From contig BEIE01000002.1 of the NCBI GenBank assembly GCA_002898255.1, forward strand, positions 620,001 to 684,000: DNA of 64,000 nt. Direction: 5' to 3'. The position numbers and the translations under genes were made by a program. This DNA comes from a bacterium HR28 (GTDB lineage Bacteria > Chloroflexota > Chloroflexia > Thermomicrobiales > Thermomicrobiaceae). The notes beneath the pieces are model-generated. The model was not told the origin of the DNA and searched no databases. It saw only the letters and a program-made list of their open reading frames with translations. Below are positions 45,997-53,994 of this stretch, in pieces (the first letter of the stretch is position 1; every line of letters begins with the position of its first letter).

Positions 45997-46811
45997 TGCG
46001 GATACTCGTTCTCGGGGTAAACGACGTAGCGTCGGCGGTCGCCTGGCTGCTGTGGAGCGAGGGGAAGAAGGTTGTCCTGGGCAGTGAGCCAATGCCGACG
46101 GCGACGCGGCGCGGGATGGCTTTCGCCGATGCCGTCTTCGACGGTACGGCGGTCTTGGAAGGAGTCCGTGCCCAACGGGTGGATACGGTCGAGGCAGCAG
46201 AGGCGCTGCTCGCGACACGGGCAGCTATTCCGGTCTTCGTTGGCTGGGTTGTCGAGGAGCTCGTCGGAGTCGTCCGACCCGATGTGCTAGTCGATGCACG
46301 GATGCGGAAGCGTGTGCGACCGGAATCGTTGCGAGGGCTCGCCCCACTAACCATTGGCCTGGGTCCTGGTTTCGTTGCGGGGGAACAGGTCGACGTGGCG
46401 GTCGAGACCAGCTGGGACGAGTTGGGCAAGGTGCGTTGGCAGGGCACGAATCTTCCGCTGGCTGGTGAGCCCCGGGAAATCGCCGGGTACCGCCGCGATC
46501 GGTACGTTTACGCGCCCTGTGCTGGTGTCTGGCAGACCGACCGGCAGATCGGAGAACTCGTTGCTGCGGGAGAACACGTGGCGTGGATCGTGTGCGAAAG
46601 CGGTGAGCGGGTAGGGATCTTTGCACCAATCAGTGGAGCGATCCGAGGGCTGACGCGTGATGGGGTGCCCGTCGCGAGCGGCACGAAGGTGCTAGAGATC
46701 GACCCCCGGGGCGTGGCTGGTCAGGTGCGAGGACTTGGGGAACGGCCGCGCCGCGTCGCGGCGGGGGTGCTCACCGCGATCACTGCGTGGCGCGAAGCTC
46801 CTCTCGCCTAG
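45993..46811 (+). CDS. yqeB: YqeB-family molybdenum hydroxylase maturation protein
   Basis: A 272-residue protein of the EF2563/YqeB family, linked to selenium-dependent molybdenum hydroxylases. A Rossmann-like start (MRILVLGVNDVASAVAWLLW), LVDARMRKRVRPESLRGLAP, IGLGPGFVAGEQVDVAVETS and the biotinyl-like end GVPVASGTKVLEIDPRG are typical. It is joined to the molybdate genes by a four-base ATGA overlap with modB, so Mo uptake and cofactor or enzyme maturation are coregulated. No hydroxylase or other maturation gene is nearby. The track start nine codons upstream lies in modB. Confidence 0.88.
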   Translation: MMRILVLGVNDVASAVAWLLWSEGKKVVLGSEPMPTATRRGMAFADAVFDGTAVLEGVRAQRVDTVEAAEALLATRAAIPVFVGWVVEELVGVVRPDVLVDARMRKRVRPESLRGLAPLTIGLGPGFVAGEQVDVAVETSWDELGKVRWQGTNLPLAGEPREIAGYRRDRYVYAPCAGVWQTDRQIGELVAAGEHVAWIVCESGERVGIFAPISGAIRGLTRDGVPVASGTKVLEIDPRGVAGQVRGLGERPRRVAAGVLTAITAWREAPLA

Positions 46812-46837
46812 GAGGTGGGAACGGTATCGCAGCGGCA

Positions 46838-47098
46838 ATGGCTTCCCCTCGTTTTGTCAGGAGAGACGGAAACTGGGGTCTTACGATCGGCGTGGTTGGT
46901 GGTCTACTCGGCTTGGACAGAACGAGGTTCCAGATCCCGGTTCTGGTGTTCCTCTTACGTATTGTGGTGCCGCGTAGCCTGAACGTCGTGCTCGTGATGC
47001 CGCTTTTCTCGTTGTTCGCAGAGGTGCTTCTAAATGCCGTCGGAGCCACCGCGGTGGCGCTGAGTGGCCCGTGCATCCTCTTTTTGACCGTGCAGTGA
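46838..47098 (+). pseudogene. Possible remnant of a TSUP (TauE/SafE) permease
   Basis: An 86-codon frame starting at ATG 46838. GLTIGVVGGLLGLDRTRFQI, followed by PVLVFLLRIVVPRSLNVVL, resembles the first half of TSUP anion permeases, including the Gly-rich helix and the following membrane segment, but it stops after about 85 residues and no second half was found in the next frames. The ribosome binding site is poor. If real it is a decayed transporter; chance hydrophobic coding is the alternative. Confidence 0.35.
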
Positions 47099-47923
47099 GG
47101 CTGTGCAGGAGTTCGTCGAGTTCTTGTGTTCTGCAAGCGGATGGCTAGCGTTGGCCGCCGTTGGTTCTTTCCCGCACGGTCATTCTCCAGGCGCTCTTCA
47201 TCGTCGTAGCGGGGCGAGAGCTCAGCAAGAACGGCTGAGCAGGCAGAGGGCGTTGGCAACAAACCGGGACGTGCTCGCCGCCAGTGCAGAGAGACGGTGG
47301 GCAAGAGCTGGTTTTGGGTTTGTCAGGAACTACTCAGGTTGGCTCGTCCTGCTGCCGTGGGGCTCGCGTATAGCGGACGCTAACCGGCGAACGTGGTCGT
47401 CAATCGCTGAGGAGTTCGCGAACACGGGATTGTTCGCAGACAGGGATTAGGTCTTGGTGCGGTGGAGCAGGACGTCGTTGAAGCCAAGGAGAAGGGCGTC
47501 TTATACTTCAGCGCGAAACTCATGAGTTTCGACCGAAACCTCTGCTTGGTAGGCATTGGTAGGAGAGCGCGACGGGGAACAGAACCGCACCGCTCGGGAA
47601 TGGTGTGAGGGAAACGAGATCCGGCGTCCGTGCGGGAGTCGAGCGGTCGCGTGCGGTGGTGACGCTGACACGCCCGGTATCGATGCAGTGGGCGGATTCC
47701 TGGGCGCGGTACCGCGGTATGGGTGTGTGCGTCAGCGAAAGGGGTCGGTTTGGCAACTCTGGGGCAGCCCAGAATCTGCTGTGTGAAGCGTGCTGTTCGG
47801 GTGACATTTGAGGAAAGGAGAAAAGGAGAGCAGTTGGGGTGGCTGTAGCATGATGCAGCACGGGTTCACGATAACAGCGCACGTGGTTTTGTGAGGAGAC
47901 GTTTGGAAAGGGGACGACTGGCG
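47099..47923. other. Gap upstream of the SDR pair
   Basis: About 820 bases with no supported gene. The frame 47103-47450 has no family features. I saw no ATPase fragment that could be a lost modC. The first SDR ribosome binding site is at the right end. Confidence 0.45.
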
Positions 47924-48739
47924 ATGGCTGAGGAACGGTGGCTTGAAGGGATGGTTGCGCTGGTCACCGGCGCTGGTCGTGGCGAGGATGGGGGTGGTGG
48001 TGCCGGGATTGCGCGCCATCTCGCCCGTCGTGGTGCCCGGATCGCCGTGAATGACATCTCCGAGGAGTTTGCTCAGGCGACCGTTGAACAGATCCGACAG
48101 CGGGGTGGTGACGCGATCGCTGTCGTTGGTGATGTCTCGAATCCGGTTGATGCCGATCGAATAGTGGATGAAACGGTGCGGCACTATGGGCGGATCGATA
48201 TTCTGGTCAATAATGCCGCGATCAGCGGCTTGATTCCGGCCGTGGAACGCCTGCCAGATGAGATCTGGCATCACCAACTGGCGGTCGATTTGGATGGCCC
48301 CTTCTATATGAGCCGCGCTGCTTTGCGCTACATGATTCCTCAGCGTTTCGGTCGGATCGTCAACATCTCCTCATTCGCGGCAGTGCGTACTGGCTTCGTC
48401 GGTGGAGTGACATACACCACGGCCAAGACGGGGCTCCTTGGCCTGACGCGCCAGCTGGCCTACGAGGTCGCACAATACGGCATCACTGTGAACGCGTTGA
48501 TGCCGACTGGGCTCCTCAATCCACGGGTGCTTCGCCTGCGACCGGACTGGGTGCAGGGCGAGGGACCGTACCGCGCGATCCATCCCGAAGAGGAGCTCGG
48601 CTGGATTGTTGCTTATCTCTGCCACCCATCGATGACGGCGATCTCCGGGGCAGCTATTCCGGTTGATCGTGGCGTGTCGAACGGAATCGGGGATTTCGCT
48701 GAACTCAAGTGGCGTAGCGGCAAGGATACCGGTGAGTGA
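47924..48739 (+). CDS. Short-chain dehydrogenase/reductase 1
   Basis: A 271-residue NAD(P)-dependent oxidoreductase. The nucleotide loop GAGRGEDGGGGAGIA is longer than the usual GxxxGxG, NNAA is at residue 101, and the catalytic Ser (NISSFAA), Tyr and Lys (YTTAK) are present. The C-terminus keeps ISGAAIPVDRG. The substrate is unknown. ATG 47924 is a little far (about nine bases) from GGGG; the track ORF extends 11 codons further. A second SDR follows 59 bases later. Confidence 0.9.
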   Translation: MAEERWLEGMVALVTGAGRGEDGGGGAGIARHLARRGARIAVNDISEEFAQATVEQIRQRGGDAIAVVGDVSNPVDADRIVDETVRHYGRIDILVNNAAISGLIPAVERLPDEIWHHQLAVDLDGPFYMSRAALRYMIPQRFGRIVNISSFAAVRTGFVGGVTYTTAKTGLLGLTRQLAYEVAQYGITVNALMPTGLLNPRVLRLRPDWVQGEGPYRAIHPEEELGWIVAYLCHPSMTAISGAAIPVDRGVSNGIGDFAELKWRSGKDTGE

Positions 48740-48798
48740 GGCTGGCATGCTTGCCAGTAGCGATTTGACGGCCGGAAATTGCGGAGAGGAACAGGGTC

Positions 48799-49620
48799 AT
48801 GACCATGAGTAGCCGACCGTGTGATCTTGGTGGGCTTGTGGCACTGGTGACGGGGGCAGGTGGTGGATCGAACGGCGGACTCGGTGCGGTGATCGCTCGG
48901 GAGCTTGCACGGGCGGGAGCCCAGATCGCGGTGCACGATGTCGTGGCCGAGGCGGCAGAAGTGACAGCGAGCGAGCTCCGCCAACTCGGTTTTGTTGCAG
49001 AGGCGTTTTCTGCCGATATCACTGACTCACGTGAGGCCGATCGGCTCGTCGGACAAGTAATCGAGCGATTCGGCAAGATCGACATCTTAGTGAACAATGC
49101 CGAGTATCGCTCAGCAGCGTATCGTCCTGATCAGATTCCGACCGAGGAGTGGCAGCGCAGCGTCGCGCTGAACGTGCATGCGCCGTTTTACCTCAGCCGG
49201 GCGGCGGTTCGGGACATGCGCACGCGCAAGTTCGGGCGCATCGTGAACGTCTCAAACATCGCCGCGATCCGTGCGAGTATCCTCCACGGCGTACCCTACG
49301 TGACGACAAAGGAGGCGCTCTACGGTTTCACCCGGCATCTGGCGACAGAGGTTGCCCAGCACGGAATCACGGTTAATGCCATCCTCCCCGGCTTTGTGGT
49401 CACACCGGAGCTCCGAGCGCAGTGGCCGGAAGAACGGTTCGAGCGACTCGCACCGACCATCCCGGCCCGCCGTGCGGGGACCGCGGAAGAGATCGCAAGT
49501 CTGGTTGTGTATCTCGCCAGCCGAGAGGCCGGTTACCTCACTGGTGCGGCCATTCCGATCGATGGGGCTGTCTCGATCGTGCCAGGAGGCCGGACGGATC
49601 CCGAGAACGCGTTCGTGTGA
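48799..49620 (+). CDS. Short-chain dehydrogenase/reductase 2 with altered active site
   Basis: A 273-residue paralogue of the preceding gene with the same extended nucleotide loop (GAGGGSNGGLGAVIA). Tyr and Lys are kept (YVTTK), but the catalytic Ser position is Asn (NVSNIAA against NISSFAA in the neighbour). NNAE replaces NNAA. It may be a weakly active or non-catalytic partner, perhaps forming a mixed oligomer with SDR1. A hairpin terminator follows. Confidence 0.9.
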   Translation: MTMSSRPCDLGGLVALVTGAGGGSNGGLGAVIARELARAGAQIAVHDVVAEAAEVTASELRQLGFVAEAFSADITDSREADRLVGQVIERFGKIDILVNNAEYRSAAYRPDQIPTEEWQRSVALNVHAPFYLSRAAVRDMRTRKFGRIVNVSNIAAIRASILHGVPYVTTKEALYGFTRHLATEVAQHGITVNAILPGFVVTPELRAQWPEERFERLAPTIPARRAGTAEEIASLVVYLASREAGYLTGAAIPIDGAVSIVPGGRTDPENAFV

Positions 49621-49688
49621 CGGGTTGCCACCGACGGCGCACGACGCTGTGTCTGTTTGGATGGCTCCAGTAGCAAGCTGGGACGCGA

Positions 49689-49717
49689 GGGGACGGGCGC
49701 AAGACTCGCCCGTCCCC
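49689..49717. terminator. Hairpin between convergent SDR2 and oxidase genes
   Basis: GGGGACGGGCG pairs perfectly with CGCCCGTCCCC over a seven-base loop. It sits between two convergent stops, so it can serve both directions; T runs are short. Confidence 0.6.
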
Positions 49718-49727
49718 ATAACAGTGT

Positions 49728-51326
49728 TCAACTGACCTCGATGATCCGCATCATCCCCGTCTCCTGATGGTAAAGGTGGTGGCAGTGGAAGGCCCAATGG
49801 CCGGGATTGTCTGCCACCCAGTCGATCGTGACCTCCTGCATGGGGTCGATGAGTACAGTGTCGCGGAGCGCTCCCTGAGGGGACTGGCCGACGCGGAAGA
49901 AATGGCCGTGCAGGTGCATGGGATGGGGCATCGTCGTCATGTTCTGTAGGCGGAAGCGCACGCGCTGGCCGAGTTTGACGCGGATCGGCTCGGCGTTCGG
50001 ATAGGCCTGGCCGTCGATCGTCCAGACGTACTGCCCCATACCACCACTAAGGACGACCGGGAGCTCGAGATCGGGCGTGAACGGCGCACTCTCAGCGTTC
50101 GCTGAGCGGACGCGTAGGCCATGCAGAAGTTCACCAGCCAACTCAGACGGGCGCGTGGTCACTGGTGAAAGCGATCCGCTACTCCCTTCGTAGCGCAAGA
50201 CGGCAAGTGCAGTTGCGTCTGTTCCCTCGGCCCAGGCAACAAGCGGCCAGACACCAGGGTTGTCGAGCTGCACAAGGACGTCGTAGCGCTCGCCCATCCC
50301 GATCCGTAGTGCGTCGCCCTCGAGTGGCTCGATCGGTTGGCCGTCGACTTGGACGAGGCGAAGCCGGTGCCCGACAAGCGCGACGCGGAAGATTGTCGCT
50401 GAGGCAGCGTTGATCAAACGCAGGCGGAGCAGTTCGCCCCGCTTTCCAGCAAACTCGAAGGGCGCATCGACCGATCGTCCGTTGATCAGGTAGAGGGGAT
50501 AGACGAGATCGGGAGTGAGTTCCTGTGGAGACCCGCCTGCCATGCCGGGCATCGTTCCCATTCCGGGCATTGTACCCATCCCGGGCATTGTGCCCATCCC
50601 GGGTGTCATCGGCATCGTGTTCTGCCCCATCCCGTGGTCGCCGTGGCCGGCCCCGACCAATTGCCGAAGCGCGTCCTCTGGGGTACCGGCGATGCCGTCC
50701 AGCCAATCGTCGAGGACGAGCGTCACCTCACGGTCGTAACTCAGCGTCTCCTGCCGGGGTTCAACGATGAGTGCACCATAGAGCCCACGATCAAGCTGGA
50801 GTCCGACGTGGGTATGGTAGAAGTAGGTGCCAGCCACAGGAACCACAAACTCGTATGTGAACTGCGTGCCGGGGGCGATGGCTGGTTGGGTCACGTCCGG
50901 TACCCCGTCCATAGCATTTGGGACAGGGATGCCATGCCAGTGGATGGTCGTTGGTTCAGGGAGACGATTGTCAACGACGACACGGAGAGCTTCACCTTCA
51001 CGAACTCGGAGCTCGGGACCGGGAAGCTGACCATTGTAAGTAAAGGTACGCACCCGATGCGAACCTAGTTCAAGTTCAGATACTACTGTCTCGACGCGAT
51101 ACGCCCTCACCGCAGTCGGACTCGCTGTCGGCGTGAGTGTTCCCCCGGAGGGCCCAGCCGTGGGCTGAGCGCTGGGTGTTGTGGGTGTGATGGTCTGTGC
51201 CGTGTCGGTGGCGGGTGACTGACGGCATGCAGCGAGTACAGTGGTCAGAACACCGACACCGAAGAGGCTGAGTGTGGCTCGACGGGTGAATCGGCGAGAT
51301 GTGAAGAACAGTTGTGAGTTCCGCAT
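49728..51326 (-). CDS. Multicopper oxidase (CueO/laccase-like lipoprotein)
   Basis: A 532-residue secreted copper oxidase. The signal has a twin-Arg-like TSRRFTRRATL and ends in a lipobox (VLAAC). All copper motifs are present: HWHG, YFYHTHVG, HPMHLHGHFF and HWAFHCHHLYHQETGMM, the last including the type 1 Cys and axial Met. A loop near residue 235-265 is Met/Gly-rich (repeats of MPGMGT), which in CueO-type enzymes binds Cu(I). It probably oxidises Cu(I) for copper tolerance, although laccase-like use of organics is possible. ATG 51326 follows GGGAGG at five bases. Confidence 0.94.
   Translation of the reverse strand: MRNSQLFFTSRRFTRRATLSLFGVGVLTTVLAACRQSPATDTAQTITPTTPSAQPTAGPSGGTLTPTASPTAVRAYRVETVVSELELGSHRVRTFTYNGQLPGPELRVREGEALRVVVDNRLPEPTTIHWHGIPVPNAMDGVPDVTQPAIAPGTQFTYEFVVPVAGTYFYHTHVGLQLDRGLYGALIVEPRQETLSYDREVTLVLDDWLDGIAGTPEDALRQLVGAGHGDHGMGQNTMPMTPGMGTMPGMGTMPGMGTMPGMAGGSPQELTPDLVYPLYLINGRSVDAPFEFAGKRGELLRLRLINAASATIFRVALVGHRLRLVQVDGQPIEPLEGDALRIGMGERYDVLVQLDNPGVWPLVAWAEGTDATALAVLRYEGSSGSLSPVTTRPSELAGELLHGLRVRSANAESAPFTPDLELPVVLSGGMGQYVWTIDGQAYPNAEPIRVKLGQRVRFRLQNMTTMPHPMHLHGHFFRVGQSPQGALRDTVLIDPMQEVTIDWVADNPGHWAFHCHHLYHQETGMMRIIEVS
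50545..50604 (-). repeat. 18-base tandem repeat in the oxidase gene
   Basis: Three full and one partial copy of an 18-base unit (CCGGGCATTGTACCCATC type) encode the MPGMGT repeats of the multicopper oxidase. Confidence 0.8.
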
Positions 51327-51435
51327 CGATACCTCCCTATGGTCTCTAACTCTGAGCCAACGTCGTCACGCATGCAGTCGGCACGAGCACGCCAACTGCT
51401 CTCTCAAGAGGGGTTCGAGTGATGAGGAGAGGGGA

Positions 51436-51996
51436 TCAATTCCGTAAGCAGCGGAATTGAACGCAAGTCACACGGCTGGATGTGCCGAGAGGGGCAGGAA
51501 GAAGTCGACGTGTGGATTGTGGCGCAGCGTAGGCGAGTGCCGTGCTGTGCTGACGAGAACGATGGACGATCCATCCCACCACGACAAGCAGGACAGCCAC
51601 AAGCTGGCAGAGAGCCGATCCAAGCCCGCTCATGCAGTGTGTTACTGCTGTGCCAAGGGCTAAGGGGGTCGTGAAGCGTGAAGTGCCTGGGAAGGGGTGG
51701 AAGGCAGAGAGGTACATGATCACGTTTGGTTGCAAGGATGCAGGAGCGATGGACGAGTGCTGGGCGCAATGCACGCAAGACGTGTCATGTGGAAGGAGGG
51801 AATTCGCCGGTGCGGCCATAACTCCTCGGAAACGGTCGGTCAGGCTCGCAGGGATGGGGTGGTGTGTCGCTATGAGGCAGGTCAGCACTGTGAGAGAGAG
51901 GGACACCGTGAGGATCAGTGGCCAGCGCCGCCAGCTTCCCTGTGTTGTCGTTGGTCGCATGGATGACCGTGACACGTCCCTATCCCGTCGTGGCAC
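51436..51996 (-). CDS. Hypothetical membrane protein upstream of the oxidase
   Basis: A 186-residue frame on the same strand as the oxidase, ending 109 bases before it. It has an N-terminal membrane segment (WPLILTVSLSLTVLTCLIAT), a short segment with DTSCVHCAQHSS that could bind metal, a second membrane stretch (ALCQLVAVLLVVVGWIVHRS) and a basic tail. I do not recognise a family. GTG 51996 has AGGAA nine bases upstream; ATG 51960 is an alternative. The paired membrane segments and Cys/His motif argue for a real gene, possibly in copper handling. Confidence 0.45.
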   Translation of the reverse strand: MPRRDRDVSRSSMRPTTTQGSWRRWPLILTVSLSLTVLTCLIATHHPIPASLTDRFRGVMAAPANSLLPHDTSCVHCAQHSSIAPASLQPNVIMYLSAFHPFPGTSRFTTPLALGTAVTHCMSGLGSALCQLVAVLLVVVGWIVHRSRQHSTALAYAAPQSTRRLLPAPLGTSSRVTCVQFRCLRN

Positions 51997-52410
51997 TGCA
52001 GGCAGTTCCTACACTACCAACCAGGTGAAGTGTAGCAACACCGATGCTGTTCGGGGTGTGGCATGCTGCACCCCAATGTGGGGTCGGAGACCTCTCAGGG
52101 AGACGATGCGGTTCCGCTTGAACCCTCCGTCCATCAAGCCTGATCCTCTCCCCGAATTCCTGATTCAACGCCGGACAGCGAACACAGTGATTGGTCAGTG
52201 TTGCCGGAATCGTATGGCGAGTGGAAGGTTCTGGTGATAGTGGTGTCTTGAGGGATCAAGCTGGTGCATGCACTTCCCCAGTGAGGGTGCTGACTTGCGC
52301 TCGCGGCATCGATGGCGTTCACTTACAGGAAGATCACCGAACTGGGATGTGGTGACGTTGACGTCTTCCCGTGGTGCTGGCTGGATCTGCCGAAACAGGA
52401 GCGTCAGACG
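51997..52410. other. Gap between the oxidase unit and the Uma2 genes
   Basis: About 410 bases. No supported gene; the Uma2 track ORF extends into it in frame but lacks a start with a ribosome binding site there. Confidence 0.45.
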
Positions 52411-52983
52411 ATGAATGTGGCGGAAGAGCGCGTGGCGTTGCTCACGGCAGAGGAGCTTCTGGAGCTCCCGGAGAAGCCGGGAGTGCGCTACGAGTTGCAC
52501 GAAGGGAAACTGGTGGAAATGCCAGGGGCTGGGGCATTGCACAACCTGATCGTCGGCGTGGTCTACCGGCTGCTCTACGCCTTCGTCCGCGAACACCGCC
52601 TCGGCCTAGTTTTCACCGATGGTGCTGCCTTCGTACTCCGTCGGAATCCGGACACGGTGCGGATACCGGATGTATCGGTAGTGCGGCGGGAGCGGGTGCC
52701 GGGGGGAGGGATTCCGGAAGGGTTTTGGCCGGGGGCGCCCGATCTGGCGGTGGAGATTGTGTCGCCGCATGATCGGGCGGAGGAGGTGCATGAGCGGGTG
52801 CGGGAGTACTTGGGGGCTGGGGTGCGGCAGGTGTGGGTGTTGTGGCCGCGGAGTCGGGCGGTGACGGTGTATGAGGCAGGTGGGGTGGTACGGGAGCTCG
52901 GGGCGGAGGAGGAGCTGGAGGGTGGCGAGGTGCTGCCGGGCTTCCGCGTGAAGGTGAGTGACCTCTTCGCGGTGGAAGCGTGA
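52411..52983 (+). CDS. Uma2-family nuclease-like protein, copy 1
   Basis: A 190-residue protein of the Uma2 (DUF820) family with a PD-(D/E)XK fold. RYELHEGKLVEMPGAG is the family start; IPDVSVVRRERV supplies the Asp and PDLAVEIVSPHDR the acidic end of the core. The biological role of the family is unknown; copies are numerous in Chloroflexota and cyanobacteria. ATG 52411 is nine bases after AGGAG. The last 342 bases are the same, base for base as far as I can read, as those of copy 2. Confidence 0.88.
   Translation: MNVAEERVALLTAEELLELPEKPGVRYELHEGKLVEMPGAGALHNLIVGVVYRLLYAFVREHRLGLVFTDGAAFVLRRNPDTVRIPDVSVVRRERVPGGGIPEGFWPGAPDLAVEIVSPHDRAEEVHERVREYLGAGVRQVWVLWPRSRAVTVYEAGGVVRELGAEEELEGGEVLPGFRVKVSDLFAVEA
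52642..52983 (+). repeat. Duplicated 3' segment of Uma2 (copy 1)
   Basis: This segment matches 53490-53831 with an offset of 848 bases. The 5' ends (52441-52534 and 53289-53382) also match except for about two bases, while the 107 bases between are different. Confidence 0.85.
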
Positions 52984-53094
52984 GGCTTGAGAATTGATTT
53001 GTGTGGGGGCCGAGGTTCATGGTGAGGCTGTCTTGAATGTGCTCGTTGCACGGCGCGGGGTTCTGCTCTGCAATGATAGGTGATTGTGTAGGCA

Positions 53095-53262
53095 GTGAAG
53101 AGCGTCACGGTGCGAGAAATGGGTGAGGCGGTGGGAGAGATTGTGGCCTTGGGGGCAAGACGGCGCGCTTTGCTGGTCATGGCGATGAAGAAGGCTTATC
53201 AACGGCATGGTGCGCACGGTCTCCCTGCTGAGTTCGTGTCGAGTCAAGGAGGAAGTGGATGA
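53095..53262 (+). CDS. Small protein coupled to Uma2 copy 2
   Basis: A 55-residue frame too short for the ORF track. GTG 53095 opens directly after an in-frame stop and reads SVTVREMGEAVGEIVALGAR then RALLVMAMKKAYQRHGAHGL, which looks like a helical, charged protein. Its TGA overlaps the next ATG (ATGA), and the ribosome binding site of copy 2 lies within it, so the two should be translationally coupled. The own start has no strong Shine-Dalgarno. An antitoxin-like or regulatory partner is possible; the function is unknown. Confidence 0.5.
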   Translation: MKSVTVREMGEAVGEIVALGARRRALLVMAMKKAYQRHGAHGLPAEFVSSQGGSG

Positions 53263-53831
53263 GTGCGGTAGAACAGCGGGCGCGCCTACTCACGGCAGAG
53301 GAGCTTCTGGAGCTCCCGGAGAAGCCGGGAGTGCGCTACGAGCTGCACGAAGGGAAACTAGTGGAAATGCCAGGGGCTGGGGCTCGGCATGCCGCGATTG
53401 TCGTTCGCCTTGTGATGCTGCTGCACCAATTTGTCACAGCACGCGGACTTGGTTTGGTCTTCGGAGATGGGCTCGGCTATATCTTGCGGCGGAATCCGGA
53501 CACGGTGCGGATACCGGATGTATCGGTAGTGCGGCGGGAGCGGGTGCCGGGGGGAGGGATTCCGGAAGGGTTTTGGCCGGGGGCGCCCGATCTGGCGGTG
53601 GAGATTGTGTCGCCGCATGATCGGGCGGAGGAGGTGCATGAGCGGGTGCGGGAGTACTTGGGGGCTGGGGTGCGGCAGGTGTGGGTGTTGTGGCCGCGGA
53701 GTCGGGCGGTGACGGTGTATGAGGCAGGTGGGGTGGTACGGGAGCTCGGGGCGGAGGAGGAGCTGGAGGGTGGCGAGGTGCTGCCGGGCTTCCGCGTGAA
53801 GGTGAGTGACCTCTTCGCGGTGGAAGCGTGA
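53259..53831 (+). CDS. Uma2-family nuclease-like protein, copy 2
   Basis: A 190-residue paralogue of copy 1. Residues 10-42 and 76-190 are identical or nearly so, while residues 43-75 (RHAAIVVRLVMLLHQFVTAR region) differ strongly. The PD-(D/E)XK residues are in the shared part. ATG 53259 follows AAGGAGG and overlaps the stop of the 55-residue gene. The mosaic pattern suggests gene conversion or exchange of a central cassette. Confidence 0.88.
   Translation: MSAVEQRARLLTAEELLELPEKPGVRYELHEGKLVEMPGAGARHAAIVVRLVMLLHQFVTARGLGLVFGDGLGYILRRNPDTVRIPDVSVVRRERVPGGGIPEGFWPGAPDLAVEIVSPHDRAEEVHERVREYLGAGVRQVWVLWPRSRAVTVYEAGGVVRELGAEEELEGGEVLPGFRVKVSDLFAVEA
53490..53831 (+). repeat. Duplicated 3' segment of Uma2 (copy 2)
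   Basis: Second copy of the segment described at 52642-52983. Confidence 0.85.
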
Positions 53832-53994
53832 GACGCTGCGCGTCTTGGTTGAAGGTCCGGAGTAAGCCGCGTGACTACCCCTTGCACTCATGCGAGCGCG
53901 TAGCTCCACGTTGGAGAGTATCAACAAGCAGTGCTGCACGCTCCTTGCGTGTTCCGTACGGAGGGCTGGCGCCGCTGGGAGCACTGGCTCGTCC

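Noticed and set aside
46812-47923. A hidden modC ATPase after yqeB
   Set aside because: No Walker A, signature or Walker B motif was found in any frame of this gap.
48371-48748. Minus-strand ORFs opposite the SDR, CheA and FliD genes
   Set aside because: They are shadows of well-supported genes on the other strand with no family features.
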